Shown one piece after another: positions 46,405 to 59,600 of a stretch of 64,000 nt of DNA; position 1 is the first letter of the stretch; each line of letters opens with the position of its first letter. The DNA lies in assembly GCF_963662255.1 (NCBI RefSeq), contig NC_085053.1, positions 5,119,718-5,183,717 of the forward strand. The letters run 5' to 3'. A program made the position numbers and the translations under genes. This DNA is from Cinclus cinclus (lineage: Eukaryota; Chordata; Aves; Passeriformes; Cinclidae). Under the pieces are notes generated by a model, which was given only the letters and a program-made list of their open reading frames with translations, did not search any database and was not told the origin of the DNA.

Positions 46405-48155
46405 TCCATGTGAAACACTGTACAGCTGTGCTGGGGTATTCCCAGTGAAGAAATCCATGGAGGTGTGTGTGGGGTTATTGTCACACCATTCCTCTATTGC
46501 CCTTGCAACAGGAGGAAGAGGAAAGAGGCAAGTGAGATTTCAGCTCTTTTCATAGTTACAATCAAAGGACTTCTGAAGAGCCTGCACAGCAGTGTCAGCA
46601 CCACCTTGGACTGGGTGTGCTGGGCCAGCTAAGGATTTACTGGAGGAACTGCCGTGCATGTAAATGTTTGGCTTTTATGGCACAGTGTGTTTCTATCTCA
46701 AGACAAACACCACTGGATTGTTCTGCAGAGATGTAGCCCTTTAAGTAATGGGACTTCTATGTAGCAGTGGCAGGCAGGTGATGAGGAAACACTGTGTGGA
46801 TGATGCAAGTACCTGAATGAAGGACGAGGGAAGTGAATGCTTAAGGTGAAATGAATGTATCTTGCTCTTTCCAGGTATAATAAAGAATCAGAGTTTCACA
46901 GACAATTGAAAATAGACTAAACACTTTAAAAAACGATCATCTTCTTCCTCCTTTTCCTTCTTGGCAACAGATGGAGTATGATCTTGCAGGAATCACTTGC
47001 TGCTCACACGCTTTCAGCAGCCCCTAGGGTCATGGATAACTGGTTTAAATTCCACCAGGATGCTGTAATTTATGTTCCATGGCTGAGCAGACACATCTGG
47101 CCTGGGCTTAGGGGAACACAAAGATGGCTTAAAGCTTTCTTAGCATCGTAACCCCTCTCCAAGTTAAATACATCCCACAGCTGTTACCAAAGGTTATGGT
47201 CGTTATCTTCTCCTATATTTTTTCTGCCTTTAGGGTTTGCTGAGAAGTTTCATAAACTGAAATAGGGGAAGCAGGAGCTGTTGGAAGGAGATAGTTTCTC
47301 ATTTTTTGCTGACTTTCCCCTAGTCTCTCACTGGTAAGGTTTGAGAATCTTTTCCAAAATGGTAGATAAGACTTGATCTAGTCATGGAAAAGCCTAATTC
47401 CCCTGTTCTAGTGGTTTAAGTGTGGACCCCTTCCAGATGTGTATTTTGGCTTCTCTCTGCTGCAGCAAGAAAACAAGGAGATGAAGGAGGTAGGACTGGC
47501 TGTCTCCTCCTGCTTTGGGGTTCTTTGTATATACATTTGGATATTTCAGTGGGTTGCTCCAATATAAATATTTAAAGAAAAACAACAGAAACCCCCAACT
47601 GAAGTGGAGAGCAGCTCCAGTGCTGCTTCAGAGAACATCTGTGTCAGGAAAGCTCTTGACTGCAAAGGAGGAGGGTAGAGCATGTTAGCAAAAGATGGGA
47701 GATAATTGCTAAGCAAAATGACAACCCAGCCTGACACTCCCACCCTGGTCTCCAGACAGCAAGAAAACAGGCTTGGTGTCAGACTGCGGGGGGCTGGGAG
47801 GACAGCCACAAAACCTCCCTCCTTCCTCCCCTGCTCCTAAAAACACCAGAGTGGTTTTCCCACTGTCTTGAGCCCCCACAGCTGCGCACACATGTGGGGA
47901 GTCCCTGGGAGTGCAGCATGGGGAGGGAAGGGAGCCCGTGCAGGACAGGAGCACCACGGACTCAGCAGCAGCATCTCCTCAGGATTAAAAGTGCCTGAAC
48001 TATTGCAAACCCTGTGGGGAAGAGCTGCTTTGCAAAGAAAAGAGCTGCTTTCCCAAAGAAAAAAATAGAAACGGTCCTGTAATCCCTGTACACAAACACT
48101 GGAGAAAATATTGCCAATGATCAATAAAGGACGGTCACATAACTTCATTTATTTT
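46405..48155. other. intergenic, no recognised feature
   Basis: Unique sequence with chance open frames; nothing supported was found. Confidence 0.5.
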
Positions 48156-48205
48156 AAATGGTCTGGGAGGTCTTTTCCAACCATAAGGATTCTATGATTT
48201 AGGAT
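48156..48205 (+). mobile_element. very short CR1 3' end
   Basis: GGTCTGGGAGGTCTTTTCCA then ACCATAAGGATTCTATGATT is the terminal 50 bp of CR1 in sense orientation. Confidence 0.75.
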
Positions 48206-49857
48206 TTACAGCCAAAGAAACTTTCTGCTTTCCTAGCTCAAGAGGCCTCAGCACAGGGGTTTAGGGATCTGGTGCAAGAAAAAAAAAATTGTATTTCTGG
48301 TTTTGTTTTTCTTCTCATTGACCTGCTATGACTTCAGTCTCTGAAATAAAAGAAACGCTTGTGCTCTTAAGCCGTCTTTTGTTTTTGTTTTCTTTTTGAA
48401 GAAAAGGTACTTTATTCTCTGAGGTTACCTGAGTGTAGATAAAATTATCTTCAGAAAATTTACGGCAGCCATCAAGCTATGGATCTGTCTGGCATGCTAG
48501 ATGGATTCCTGAAGATATGTTAAGTACATAAAATTTATTAAAATAAGCAGGTTTAATTCTCTTTCCTCTCTCCTTTCTATTATGCTGATTGTGAACTTCT
48601 GAACTGGAAAAAACACCTTTTTTTCCTGCCGGAACCCCCTGATCTGATCCATTCTGTTGATTCGGCACAGCTTGGTTTTTGGTAGCGGGGGCAGGAGGGA
48701 ACAGGGGTAACTTTTGTCAGAAGCTTCTAGAAGCTTTCACTATGTCTAACAGAGCCAATCTCTGATGGCTCAGGACATGGACATGCTGCTGGCCCAGTTG
48801 GAGAGGTTGATAACGCCTCTGTGATGAAACATTTAAGAAGAAAATCAAAGCAGCACACACACAGGTTTTTTTTCCAGGGCTGGCAAAGCGCCGTCGCTGG
48901 GAACCATCCCCGGCACGGCGCACGGCAATGTGCCACGGCCGAGGCCATCTCAGCATGGCCACGGCGAGCCTGGCCTGCCTGGCCACCCCCAGCCAGCTGT
49001 GCCACGGGCACAAGGGCAGGGGCAGCGGCTTCCCCTTCCCGGCACCCGCGTGGAGAGAGGCCTTGAACAGCGCCAGCGCCGCGGAGCCGCCGCTGCCCGT
49101 GCGGCGGGGCTGCTTGGCTGGCGGAGGGAGCGTGGAGAGCAATTTCCCCGACACGGAACCCAAACCAGATCAACTTCTCGGCGCTGTGAGATCTTGCAGG
49201 AATCTTTGAATCAGCGGAACTTGTTGGTGAGCAGCAGTTTGTCTTCTAGTCAGAGAAAAGGAGGAAGTGAGGACACGTGAGGGAAAACAACATGGCAACA
49301 CCAAGGTCAGTGGAAATGAAAGAGGGAGAGGAGGTGCTTCCAGTGTCGGAGCTGAGATTCCTCTGCAGGCTGTGGTGAGGAACGTGGTGAAACAAACTGG
49401 CCCCTTGCAATACATGAAGTTGTTATAGATGGGTGGTGTGGTGATTGGCTCTCGCAAATGAGGAATGGATATTATATGTGTTAAAAGAAGCCGTGTTTAA
49501 GGTTTGAAGTTCTTTTGATGTGTGACTCTGTTGTTGTAGGTAGTTTTTGGATGCTTTTTGTCCTCCCTTTAATCCTCTTCTCCCCTCTTCTCTGTGCTCT
49601 TGTTACCAGACAACCCTGGCTGTCAGAGATACGTGGGGGAGGACTTGTACCCACAGCCCTTGCGCGAGGGAGCAGGAATGGGGGAAGCTGTCCCTGGGGG
49701 TCCTGGCATGATAACAGCTCACCTCCAACCAGGCTGCAAAGAGGTCTCCACCAATGCATGGCAAAGAAGGGTCAGCTGGCAGAATTTGGGAGGGGCCAGG
49801 GATATGTAAGGAAGATGTTTGAATGCACATGATGATTTATGAATATTTATTTTGGGG

Positions 49858-49863
49858 TATAAA
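49858..49863 (+). promoter_or_regulatory. TATA box of the nested LTR
   Basis: TATAAA preceded by GGGG, about 95 bases before the LTR's own AATAAA. This is the spacing expected for a U3-R boundary. Confidence 0.8.
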
Positions 49864-49953
49864 GGGAGCTGCCATTTTGTGGATGAGCCTCTGGCAGTCG
49901 GTCACGCTCCCAGCGCTGTCCCTTTTGCTTTGTGAATTTTTTATTAGCTCTCA

Positions 49954-49959
49954 ATAAAA
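49954..49959 (+). terminator. poly(A) signal of the nested LTR
   Basis: AATAAA within CTCTCAATAAAACTTCTG, followed by a T/G-containing stretch up to the LTR end. Confidence 0.8.
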
Positions 49960-50613
49960 CTTCTGTAACTCATTCTCACTTGGGGTCTGAGTCATTTATA
50001 ACAAAGTCCACAGGAGATGCAGAGATGCACTCACAGCCCATGGGAAAAGCGCTCGTGCCGGAGCAGGTGGGCTCCAGAGGAAGCTGTGATCTAGTGGGAC
50101 ACCTGAATAGAGAAAGAGGGACCCTGCTTCCAGAGATAAAGCCCTTGCTCCCAAACTAGAGTGGCCTGTTCTTAAAAGACTGCACCCTGTGGAGGAGTGA
50201 CCCACGCCACAACAGTTTTGGGATGACTGTTTGCCCATGGGAGGGACCCCCATGGCATAGCAGAGGAAAGACTCTTCTCCCTGAGTGAACAGAAGGAAAT
50301 CTGAGTGACAAACTGACTAAAACCCCCACACCCTGCCTTCCTGCACTGTTGGTGGGAAAGAGGGAGGGGCTGAGGGGGGAAGGTGTTTTAAAGGCTTATT
50401 TTACATCTTACTGTATTCCTCCGAATCTGTTAATAATAAATTTACCTTATACCTTTAGATTTGAGCCTAGTTGGCCCTTGAAGTTTTTTTCTCCCAATGC
50501 CTAACTCATGACCCCTTCATTAATTTTTTTCCTCTCCTCTGCCCAGCTGTAGTGGAGGAGGGTGAACAAATGACTTCTGTGGATACCTGGTGTTTGGCCA
50601 GTATCAAACCACA

Positions 50614-53600
50614 TCCATGCTTGCCATTATTTGTCCAGTTTATGTGCTGAATAGACTTTACAGATTAGAGCTGGACAGAAGAGAAACGTGGCTCAGCAAG
50701 GTAACTGAAACTTGAAAAAGGGGTTTTTTTGAGTCAAAATAACATCTTCAATGCTTTTTTGTCAAAATGAAAACATTAAAAAATTATTTTACTTAACTTT
50801 TTACTATATGGAAATGTATCTTTGAATCTTGAAATGACTGATACATTTGGATAACCTTTTGATTTTAACTTCAACCAGTTTTTAAAGATTTTGCTGTGTT
50901 TAAAGTCAAAATTTTAAGTTTAAAATCTTCTGATGGCTTCTAACTCCTTCCCCTTCCAAGCTAAAATTATCAACAAATAAGCCAAAAGGTTTCCCCTCAG
51001 TGATAAATCAGTGCCCACCTGACCTCTATTACAGTCTTGGAAGGAAAGGATTCACCACTTTCAACGCTGGCTGGAGCTGGCATTGACTACAGAGCCTGTT
51101 ATTCACTGGATTTAACATTCAACATCATGCTGAAGAGCAAAACATATTGCCCAACGCGTCGGAAGAGATCCCTGTGGTGAAGAGATGACTCCATCAGCTG
51201 AGCTCTCTTCCTTTGTCCACTTATTTTCCGACTGGATTCATAATTTTGACTGGGTGTCAAAGCACCCCTTCATTTGTGGAGCCCTGGAACCTGAGATGTG
51301 TCACAGACATTTGCTGGTGCAGACGCTGCCTTGGGTTTCTCCTCCTCTCTCACTGCCCTGCTCCTCCTCCAGCATGTCCTTCAGCATGGGGTGAGTGCAC
51401 GTAGCCCCTTTACAGTGAAAAAAAAATGAATCACAACCTATTGTAGTTTTTATTTTACTCATTTTGTTATTTTTCCAGGTTACTGATTCATTCAAATTTC
51501 TGAGCAAATTTCCGTGGTAAGATCTAAGGTGTCAAAATATCTCCCCCAATGCTTGATTATCTTGGCTGCTGCAATTTCCTTTTTGAGATGTTTTGACTGG
51601 AAACAATGATGATGGTGGACTCAAAACTAATGACTCACTTTCAGGGAATGGGGACTTATTTGAATTCTTGGAATTAGTAGGGGAATATGCAAAGTACCTC
51701 TCCACATTTTTACAAGGGTTCAGTGTGAGCAAGCCAGGTAGTGACCATGGATGGATTTTAAGAGGATGACTTTGAACTCATTCATTTGAGACAAGCAGTG
51801 TATCCAGGGACAGAAGAGGGTAGAAGTGTGGCCTTTACTTTGGTAGTGATTAATAAAATTGATTAATGAGATCATTAGTGTTTATGTATGGACCACTCAG
51901 CCTGGCTTGTTTGTCCTACTGTGGCACAGAAAGTAATTTGTTCACTGCTCAGCAACTGGTCTAATAAATGTTTGCCTGTTGCTCATTCTGCTTTATAAAA
52001 CACCTGGCCAGTGATGTGATCACAAAAAAAGTATTTCTGAATATGTGTTAGCAGAAGGGTAACTAAGAGAGAGGCAGGAGGAAATCTCTCATGAAATTTT
52101 AATGCAACTACTTTTAATACTTTCACGATCAGCTAACTGCCTAAGAGGTGTTTCATACTTCTTCTTAGTCACACAGGGATGTCTTTGCTTCTTGGTTGTT
52201 TCTTGTGGCCCGATCCCTTTCTGGCTTTTCAATGTAAAGCTCAGTGACAGACAGAGATCCCTTAGGACTTCCACATCCAACTTTTGTCTTGGCTTTAAGC
52301 ACAACTCAGTGAGCTACACCTTAATAAAATTGAATTTATCCATAAAATTTAGGTTATTTATTTCTTTTGATTTTGGACAGCACAGCTGTGACCAGGAGGG
52401 TCACAAACACAATGCAGGTTCTTTTGCAGCACCATGTTCCTCACCTGAAAACTGACCTCGATCACTCTTTCAGGAGCGTCAGCAAAAGAAAAGATAAACT
52501 CACAGTTCTGGGTTCCCTTTTGTAATCCACTGTCTGTTCTGTATTGATGCATTTTAGGCATTTTGAATGTATCTTCTTTGAAAAAATTGATGCTAATTTG
52601 ACAGACTGCTTCCAAGCAGATAATTAACTGCCCAAACTAACCTTTGACTACTCTTCATCAAAGGCAATAAATCTGAAACCAAACAAAATGGTAATTCTTC
52701 ATTGCTGCTGGGGTGTCTGGGCCTGACTCAGAAGACATGACACAGGTGTAGCAATGACTGTATTTGAATTTCCAGTTTTCTTTTCTGAGGCTGGAAAATC
52801 CCCAAATTACACAACCTGTCACTTTGCCTTGGTGTTGGTTCGTGGGTGATGTGTAAATGTCCTGCTGCCCCTTCCTGCCTGCAGGGAACCTGCTGGGGGG
52901 CATCTCCAGGGATCTCCTGCAGGTAGCAAGCTCTTCATGGGCTCTCCACATCGTATTGTCCCCCTGGCATTTTGCCCAAGGTGTGTAATCCACTGGGAAG
53001 CATTTCTGCAGTGAGTGGGCCATGCCTGGAAATGCCTGTGCTGGTCAAATGGGTCCTACTCACATGAGAAACTTGGATTTAATCACAGTTTTCCACTGTG
53101 TGTCTCAAATTCCTTACAACAGAATAGGGATTGAATAGTCTGGAATGTCAGCCAAAGGGCTGGTTGCTATTATGACAATAAGATGGAGATAAATTTACTT
53201 CTTCCAATAATTTCAGTCTGCACCAGATTTTGTGTGTTGAGATTCTTCTGATCTCTGCTCAGCTTTGCAGAAGGGAGCTTGTAAAAGAGGCTTCTTGCTG
53301 GTTGTCAGATTTTTTCTCAATGCTTCAGGCTGTATAAGAAATTTAGCTTCAATTGTTCTTAAAATCCCAATACAGCCTTGGCAACGGGTGAATTTTCTAG
53401 GTGTCCTCACAGAAGCTTTGAACAACACCCACAGAAAGGAAAATTACTGTTCTGACTAACCTATTGCAGCTGAGGAGTAATAAAGAGAAATTATACAATA
53501 TTTTAGGAATTTGCAAGAATTTACTTGATTTTGAACAATCCTTCTAATTTTAATCCTTGTTTAAAGCAGAACACACACTGCCAAACTGTGCTGTGGTGAG

Positions 53601-56600
53601 GGTTTTATTTTTCCTTTTCCTTTTTCCAGTCCTGTGGTTGAATTGTTCCATAATTGCAGCTATTTGAATCTGCAACTCAAATTAGAAGGACTTGAAAGAG
53701 AGAATGCAGGAGAAGACATGAATACAGAATGTGAGGAATTCAGTGTTCATCTCTGTGAGTTAGAAAGTTTTATACTCTAATCTCTTCCCTGAAATGTAGA
53801 AAATCCCATTTTAGTATGAGACCAAATAACTGGTTTTCTTTTTTTCCTTCAGTGAGGAAAAGTTGCAAAGTGCATTTATGCTACTCTGCCTGCAGACTTG
53901 CTGCCCCAAATATTTTAGCATCTATCTTACTATAGATATTTAATATTGTGGTCACTTTTTTTTTTTTAAGGTGTTAAGAGAGACACGGTCCTGTTTGCTG
54001 CTCTTTGGAGTGGGTATTTATTTATTTTCTAGGTATTTCAGACACCTGTACGTGGCAGATCCCTCTTGGAAAGCAGCAAATCTGCCCTATCCTAAAGGTC
54101 TGATGACCTGTAGATACCAATTCTCCTGAGCAGCGACCTCCTCCCATCATAATCCAGATATAACTTATCCTGTCTCAGTTTCCTGGCAATGTAACTTAAA
54201 ATGAACCTGACTGTTCTGTATTCCACCAGTCCTTGGTCCAGGACTTTTTTCCATCTTTACAGTCCCTGTAAAGACCTCCCGGCCCAGAAGCAGCTGCTGC
54301 TGGGACCACCTTGAGCATCTTTATTTTGCCTGGAGACACCATGGAGACAACTTCCCACTTGTTTTAATAATTTCCCATTTGTTTGGACAACCTCCTGATA
54401 CAATTCCAGAGGTGGATTATTCATGTGCTCCCTAGGACATGAGAAATTGGCCTTGAAGGAAGCCTAGAGAGCAATGAGATGATTTTCCTCTCAAGCTCCT
54501 GCCCCAGGGCTGTCCCTGTGTGCAGACAGCAGCAGTTCCACTGCAGCTGTGTGGGTGCACCGTGAACCCTTTTGTGCTACGTGTCCTTCCTTTGGAAAGC
54601 ATAGACAACTGGGGTCTAATTTTGATTCACCTGCTGCTGATCCAGTTGTGGCTGTCTTAAACTGTGGAACATTTTTAATGCTAGGTTTTTGTCTTTTTTA
54701 AATGAGTTTCTTTCATCCTTGTAGGGTGTCTGTGTAGAATATCAATAACATCTTGAGCATTTACGAAGTGTGACTTTCAAATTTGCTTCTTGGTAGCATA
54801 GTTCCTGTCTTCTTCGTTGATGGAATTTTGCTGGAAATATGCACTTGAAGGCAGTGTGGTTATCAGTGCTTCACTATTAGACTGAGGCTGGAAGGTTTTA
54901 ATGGAGGAAATTAAGAATCAACTTCCTTGAGTGATAATTGTTCTAAAATTGTCTGAAGGACTCTTGACGTGATTCATTGTGACATTTTTTAGCCCTGTAT
55001 TTTGTTGTTTTACTCAGAAAGAGAAGAGAATGGTATCCAACTGTGCTAATTGAAAATCTTTCCTCTTGAATCAAGCATCTGGCAAGTTTTCCCTGGTGGG
55101 ATCCCACTGGGCTGAGTACGTGTGAATTCACACTCTGAGAATGCATCCATGCACTCAGGGTGGACTGTGCTCATCGCCCAGCAGAAACTGATAATATCCC
55201 TTCATTTTCATGTGGTATGCTGCACTTGGTTGCTTAAGTATTTTGGATGCACTCACACTGACCTTACTCATCAGAGGAGGTTAGTCCTGACCGAGTGCTG
55301 GGGTCATGCTTGTTCTGCTCAGGGATGAGAAAAACTCATTTTTCACTAAGGGAGAGGGAGAACTGTGATCAAAATTACAGATTTCTTCTTTCACAGCTTA
55401 TTCAGTTTTGCCACATGTTCAGAGCAAAGCCCATTTATCTCTGTTCAGGATATTAAAAAGAAAGTTCATTGTGAAATTCAGTTCCTGATCTCAGGCCAAA
55501 GTGGTTTTTTAGTTGTTTTTTTTTTTTTGTGGGGTAATGAAGATACAAATTACCTGTTCAATTTATGGAAATGCTTTCCCTACCGTCAGCTTAAAAACAG
55601 ATTTAAAATTATGCTTTTCTAGCCATGATTCTTCATAAACCAACAGCTTTTCCCTGTGCTCTGTGAAATTCTCAGTGAACTTGTCTTCTTCATGTCTTGC
55701 TCCCAGGAAGGGAGGTCTGAACACCAAAACTGGTGAAACAAGGATTACTGCCTTGGAAGTACACTTTAAATGGAGAAAATATGGAAATATACTTTGTGTC
55801 TGTGAGATTTGACACTGAGCTTTTGTGCCTCAAACACAGACAGTATTGCTGACTGCATATATTCTTTGTTTTCATACCTTATTGGGTGTTCATTTTGTGT
55901 TAAAATGAACTTCAAATTTATGTATTTATTTAAAATGCAGAAAATGATGCTATTTATTTAGTTTGTATTTATTTTGTGTTGGTTACTTTTGTAGTAGGAT
56001 TGCTCATACAAAGTTATGGTTTTGGAATATCAGCTTTAACTCCCTTTTAAAGTAGTTTTTACCCAACATGAGAAGTTTTATATTTGATGACTTTCTCTTT
56101 TAATTTGTGCCGAGTTACATTGCTGGTGTGCATTCCCAGATACCACTGGCAGCTGGAAACAGGTTCTTCTTTTTAAACAATATTCTATTAAATCCAAATT
56201 GGCTGGAAATCTCCTAAAAAGGAAAAGTAAGCTAAGGCCATTACTGAGAAAGGCTGTCATTTTTAGAACTCCAAGAGAAATAAAACAATAAACTGAACAT
56301 GCAATTGTGTAATTGCCACACAGAAAATAAATGGAAAAGAAAAAGAAGAAACTCTTCAGAAGCAGGAAAAAATTTAGACTCTTTAAGAAAAAGTGTTTGT
56401 GTGGACACTTAAATTCTCTGCTAATAAAACAACTCTGGTGAGGTTAGAAGTTTGGAGATGGTTAGAAGAGCTAAATATAGAAAGAATAATCCAAAGCTGC
56501 AGTGATAAATCTTGAAATGTGGTGTTCTTGTGCTAACTCAACATCTAAAAATTAGAATGTTAATGAAGAGCTTGACTGTACAAATTCCAGGGATTTTAAT

Positions 56601-59600
56601 TACAAATCTATTTTTTATTGGCTCCTTGCCTGCCAACAGGAGGGGGTTGGAGCAGAGGAATTTTGTGTGCTGGATAAAATTCTGGAGCTATTTATTCTTC
56701 AGAGGTAATAATGCCCCAAAGGGGGTTTTTTTGCTATTTTTAGGTGCTTGCATTCATTTTCAGAGACAGATACTAGATTACAAAAGCTGCCTTAATAGAG
56801 ATATTCTTTCATTTCTTAGTTCGTGTGTGGTTTAAGCTGACACCAACTATAACAGTTTTATGGGGGTTTTTTTTCCTCATCAAACAGAAGTAATTGTTCA
56901 GGGGAAGATTAAATCTTGGGCAGGTCCTTTTGCAAAGGAGAAGTTGCTTTCAGGAGTTTCCCCTGAAGAACTTTTAAGTTCCACTGGGATGAACCACTGC
57001 TTTGGAAACGCACCACTGAAGTGGATGGAATTAAGTCAGTAACTCGAGGGCAGAATTGCTGCTTTCAGGTGGGTGTTTGGAGGACAAATACAATGTAAGA
57101 TCTTCCACAGGACAAATTTATTTCAATGAACTTCTACATTTGTACTTAGTCATCCTAATTTCTCTATTTTGTCACCTTTGGACTTCAGGAAAAATCTTAA
57201 AATACCTCTTGTGCTTCTGTTCCCTGTTCTCCACCTTTATAAAACAGGAGGAAAATATTTGCTCATGAGAAGCTTTGAATTTTCATTTGTAAAAGGTGTT
57301 GGGGCACACCTTTTTTGAAAGTTTCTTTTCCATATATTCCTTAAAGTTTCTGTTTCACCTCAAAATAAAAAAAAAAAGTCCAAACAAGTAAACAACACTT
57401 GAAGGTAACTCAGTGTTGCATTTGGCTTCTTATAAAAAAACCCCCTACTGAAGCTGCTTCCTTATTTCATCAGCTGAAGAGCCAGACAGAATTTTTCTGT
57501 ATATTTCCCCCTAATTTCCTGTGGGAGCCACTTCTGCTCAGCCTGGTGCCCTTCTCCTTCCTGTCAATGTCTCTGGGTCCACTCCCTGTCATCTGTGTTC
57601 TCTTTATATGTAAAACCTGGACATCTGTAATTTGGGACAGATCTTGGGATGCATCATTGCATCCCAAAGATGCTTGGTAGCATCCCTGGCCATAAATACC
57701 CAACAAAAAGGCCTCCTTTCCTCTCTGTTCTCCCCCAAACCACACCACTATTCTCATTATTTTATTTGATGGCAACATTTTGCTCAGTTTGGGGAATTAT
57801 GGAGACCATTGCAGAGCTGATGATAGGTTCCTTTCTAATGAATTATTCCATTCTCAGAATTAATTCCTTATATTCATCCATATTCTCAGTCTTTTATGCC
57901 AGTCTTACATGTCACTCAAGTCACTTCTCCCACACCACCCAATGGGACTGGGGGCTCATTGTATTTCACCAAACCCAAATATTTGCCTTGTTATTAATTA
58001 CAGCCCAATTCACAATCAGTACACAAAAAAAGGCACAAGATATTTCACTGTAAAATAAGGACCTTAAAGAAACTGCTGCTGCTATGGGATAATTTATCCC
58101 TCTGGAAAGGCTGTAGTATGGGGAGAATCCCTGGGCACAGCCATGGTGCTAATTAGCAATTTGAGCTCTGACCTGGGGGTGGGAACAAACAGGTTTTGTT
58201 CTCTCAGGCTTGTCAGTTTTGTGTGTTGTATTTCAGATGCAGGCTGTGACTGAGCCTTTGTAAATAAAAGGTCAAAAAAAAATACATCAGGAAGGTTTCC
58301 TTCTTTCCAGTCTCTTGCAAAATTTTTGTGTGTGAAAAATTTCATCTTCCATCTAAGGATGCAAAAAGACCTGTTTGGAGTTTTCTTGTGTTCTGTAGGT
58401 TTGAATATCAAATCTGTGTCCTAAGCATGTGCTCTAGATTTTGAGTCATTCCTGCTTTTAATGTGGCTCTGCCTGGGCTGCAGGAGAAGGATTTAAAAAA
58501 AGCTGGATGAGTCCTTTGGTTACAGTCCTTACATTTACAATTTATACAGAAAGTATAAATTCTTGCTTCAAAGACTGCCTAATTATTGAAACATTTTGGA
58601 ACATCTCCTACAGCAAATTGGAATAGTCTGCCAGGAGAATACCTGGAAGCCAGCTGGTGCTAGGAGCAATAACCCTGTGGAGAAGCTATTTTGACTATAA
58701 ATACTAACTTAGAACTGTTTGGGGTTTTTTGTCTCCAAGAGTCACACATTTTTGTGAAAAGACTGCTTTTGATAAGTTGCTTGTCTGCTGGGAAATTTTA
58801 AACACATCCCAGTTATTTACATGTGCAGATTTACGACTTTTTGTTGGACCTTCAAATTCATAGGAAGATTTTGGCTGAAGGATAGCAGAGGTGTCAGAGG
58901 CTGTAGGAGTTGTTCTCTTCAGTGGCCTAAATAACTGTGATAAGCAGCAACAATGTAAGGCTGGGCTTCCTGTGTTCCAGCACCCCATATTTATCTAATC
59001 TCAATTAATATCTCTCTGATCTTCTGTGCTCCTTCAAAAATGCTATTGACACCAGCTGCTCATGGGAGGGGAAAGTCATAAAAATTTTTCCTTCAACTGC
59101 GTTTTCCATGTCTGGGGACTGAATTTGGTGGTGGCTCTTTTTTTTTTAAATTTTATTTTATTGTTTTCCCTTTGAAAAGCTCTTTTTTTGTTTTGTTTTG
59201 TTTTTTTTTTGCTTTAAAGGGAAACGAAATGTTGGAAAATTCCAACTCTTTTTTTTTTTTTTTTTTTTTTTTTGGTGACTTTTGTGCATTGCCAAAAAGA
59301 GGCTGCTGAAGCCTCCACAGTGAGGAAAGGTTTTCTCATCAAACTGTTAATACTTAATTTCAGTGATATTCTGCCAGAGGCACTGAGGAGCCCAGAAAAC
59401 AGTGAAGCATGGTCAGAAACTGTGAGCTGTGCTTGGGAGCCCTTCTCTTTCCTGGGCATCCTCTCTCAAAGTAAAAGGATCTGATTGATGCCAGGGGCTG
59501 AAAAAAGCCTCCCAGCATTCAGTGACAGGGGACTCTGAGCAAGGTGAAATGGGAAATGACCCTTGTAGGGCTGGTCACAAGGTCCAGTGTGGGGATGGAA

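Larger units (their letters stand above)
49421..50003 (+). mobile_element. gammaretrovirus-like solo LTR, nested
   Basis: This 583-bp LTR has perfect 7-bp inverted ends TGTTATA (49421-49427) and TATAACA (49997-50003), flanked on both sides by AAGT, a 4-bp target duplication. It shows LTR order: CCAATG near 49751, TATAAA at 49858-49863, an initiation region after GGGAGCTGCCATTTTGTG, the poly(A) signal AATAAA at 49954-49959, and a U5 of about 40 bases. A 4-bp duplication and this compact layout fit the gammaretrovirus/ERV1 class. No internal genes remain, so it arose by recombination between two LTRs. It lies inside an older ERVL-like LTR. Confidence 0.9.
48660..50613 (+). mobile_element. ERVL-like solo LTR, split by a younger LTR
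   Basis: The two parts, about 48660-49420 and 50004-50613, read as one sense-strand avian ERVL-type LTR. Diagnostic pieces in order are TTGGTTTTTGGTAGCGG, AGCTTCTAGAAGCTTTCAC, ATGTCTAACAGAGCCAAT, a TATA-like ACATTTAAGAAG, GAGGACACGTGAGGGAAAAC, CAACACCAAGGTCAGTGG, GCTGAGATTCCTCTGCAG, GAGGAAGCTGTGATCTAG, GAGGGACCCCCATGGC, GGGGGAAGGTGTTTTAAAGG, the poly(A) signal TAATAATAAATTTACC and the terminal ATCAAACCACA. The insert at 49421-50003 restores a continuous reading when removed. The R-like segment at 48885-49185 is very CpG-rich. The left end is approximate. Confidence 0.75.

Noticed and set aside
48717..49173. Two overlapping 148-codon minus-strand open frames
   Set aside because: They overlap in two frames of a GC-rich CpG patch within an LTR, where stops are rare by composition. 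They match no protein I know.
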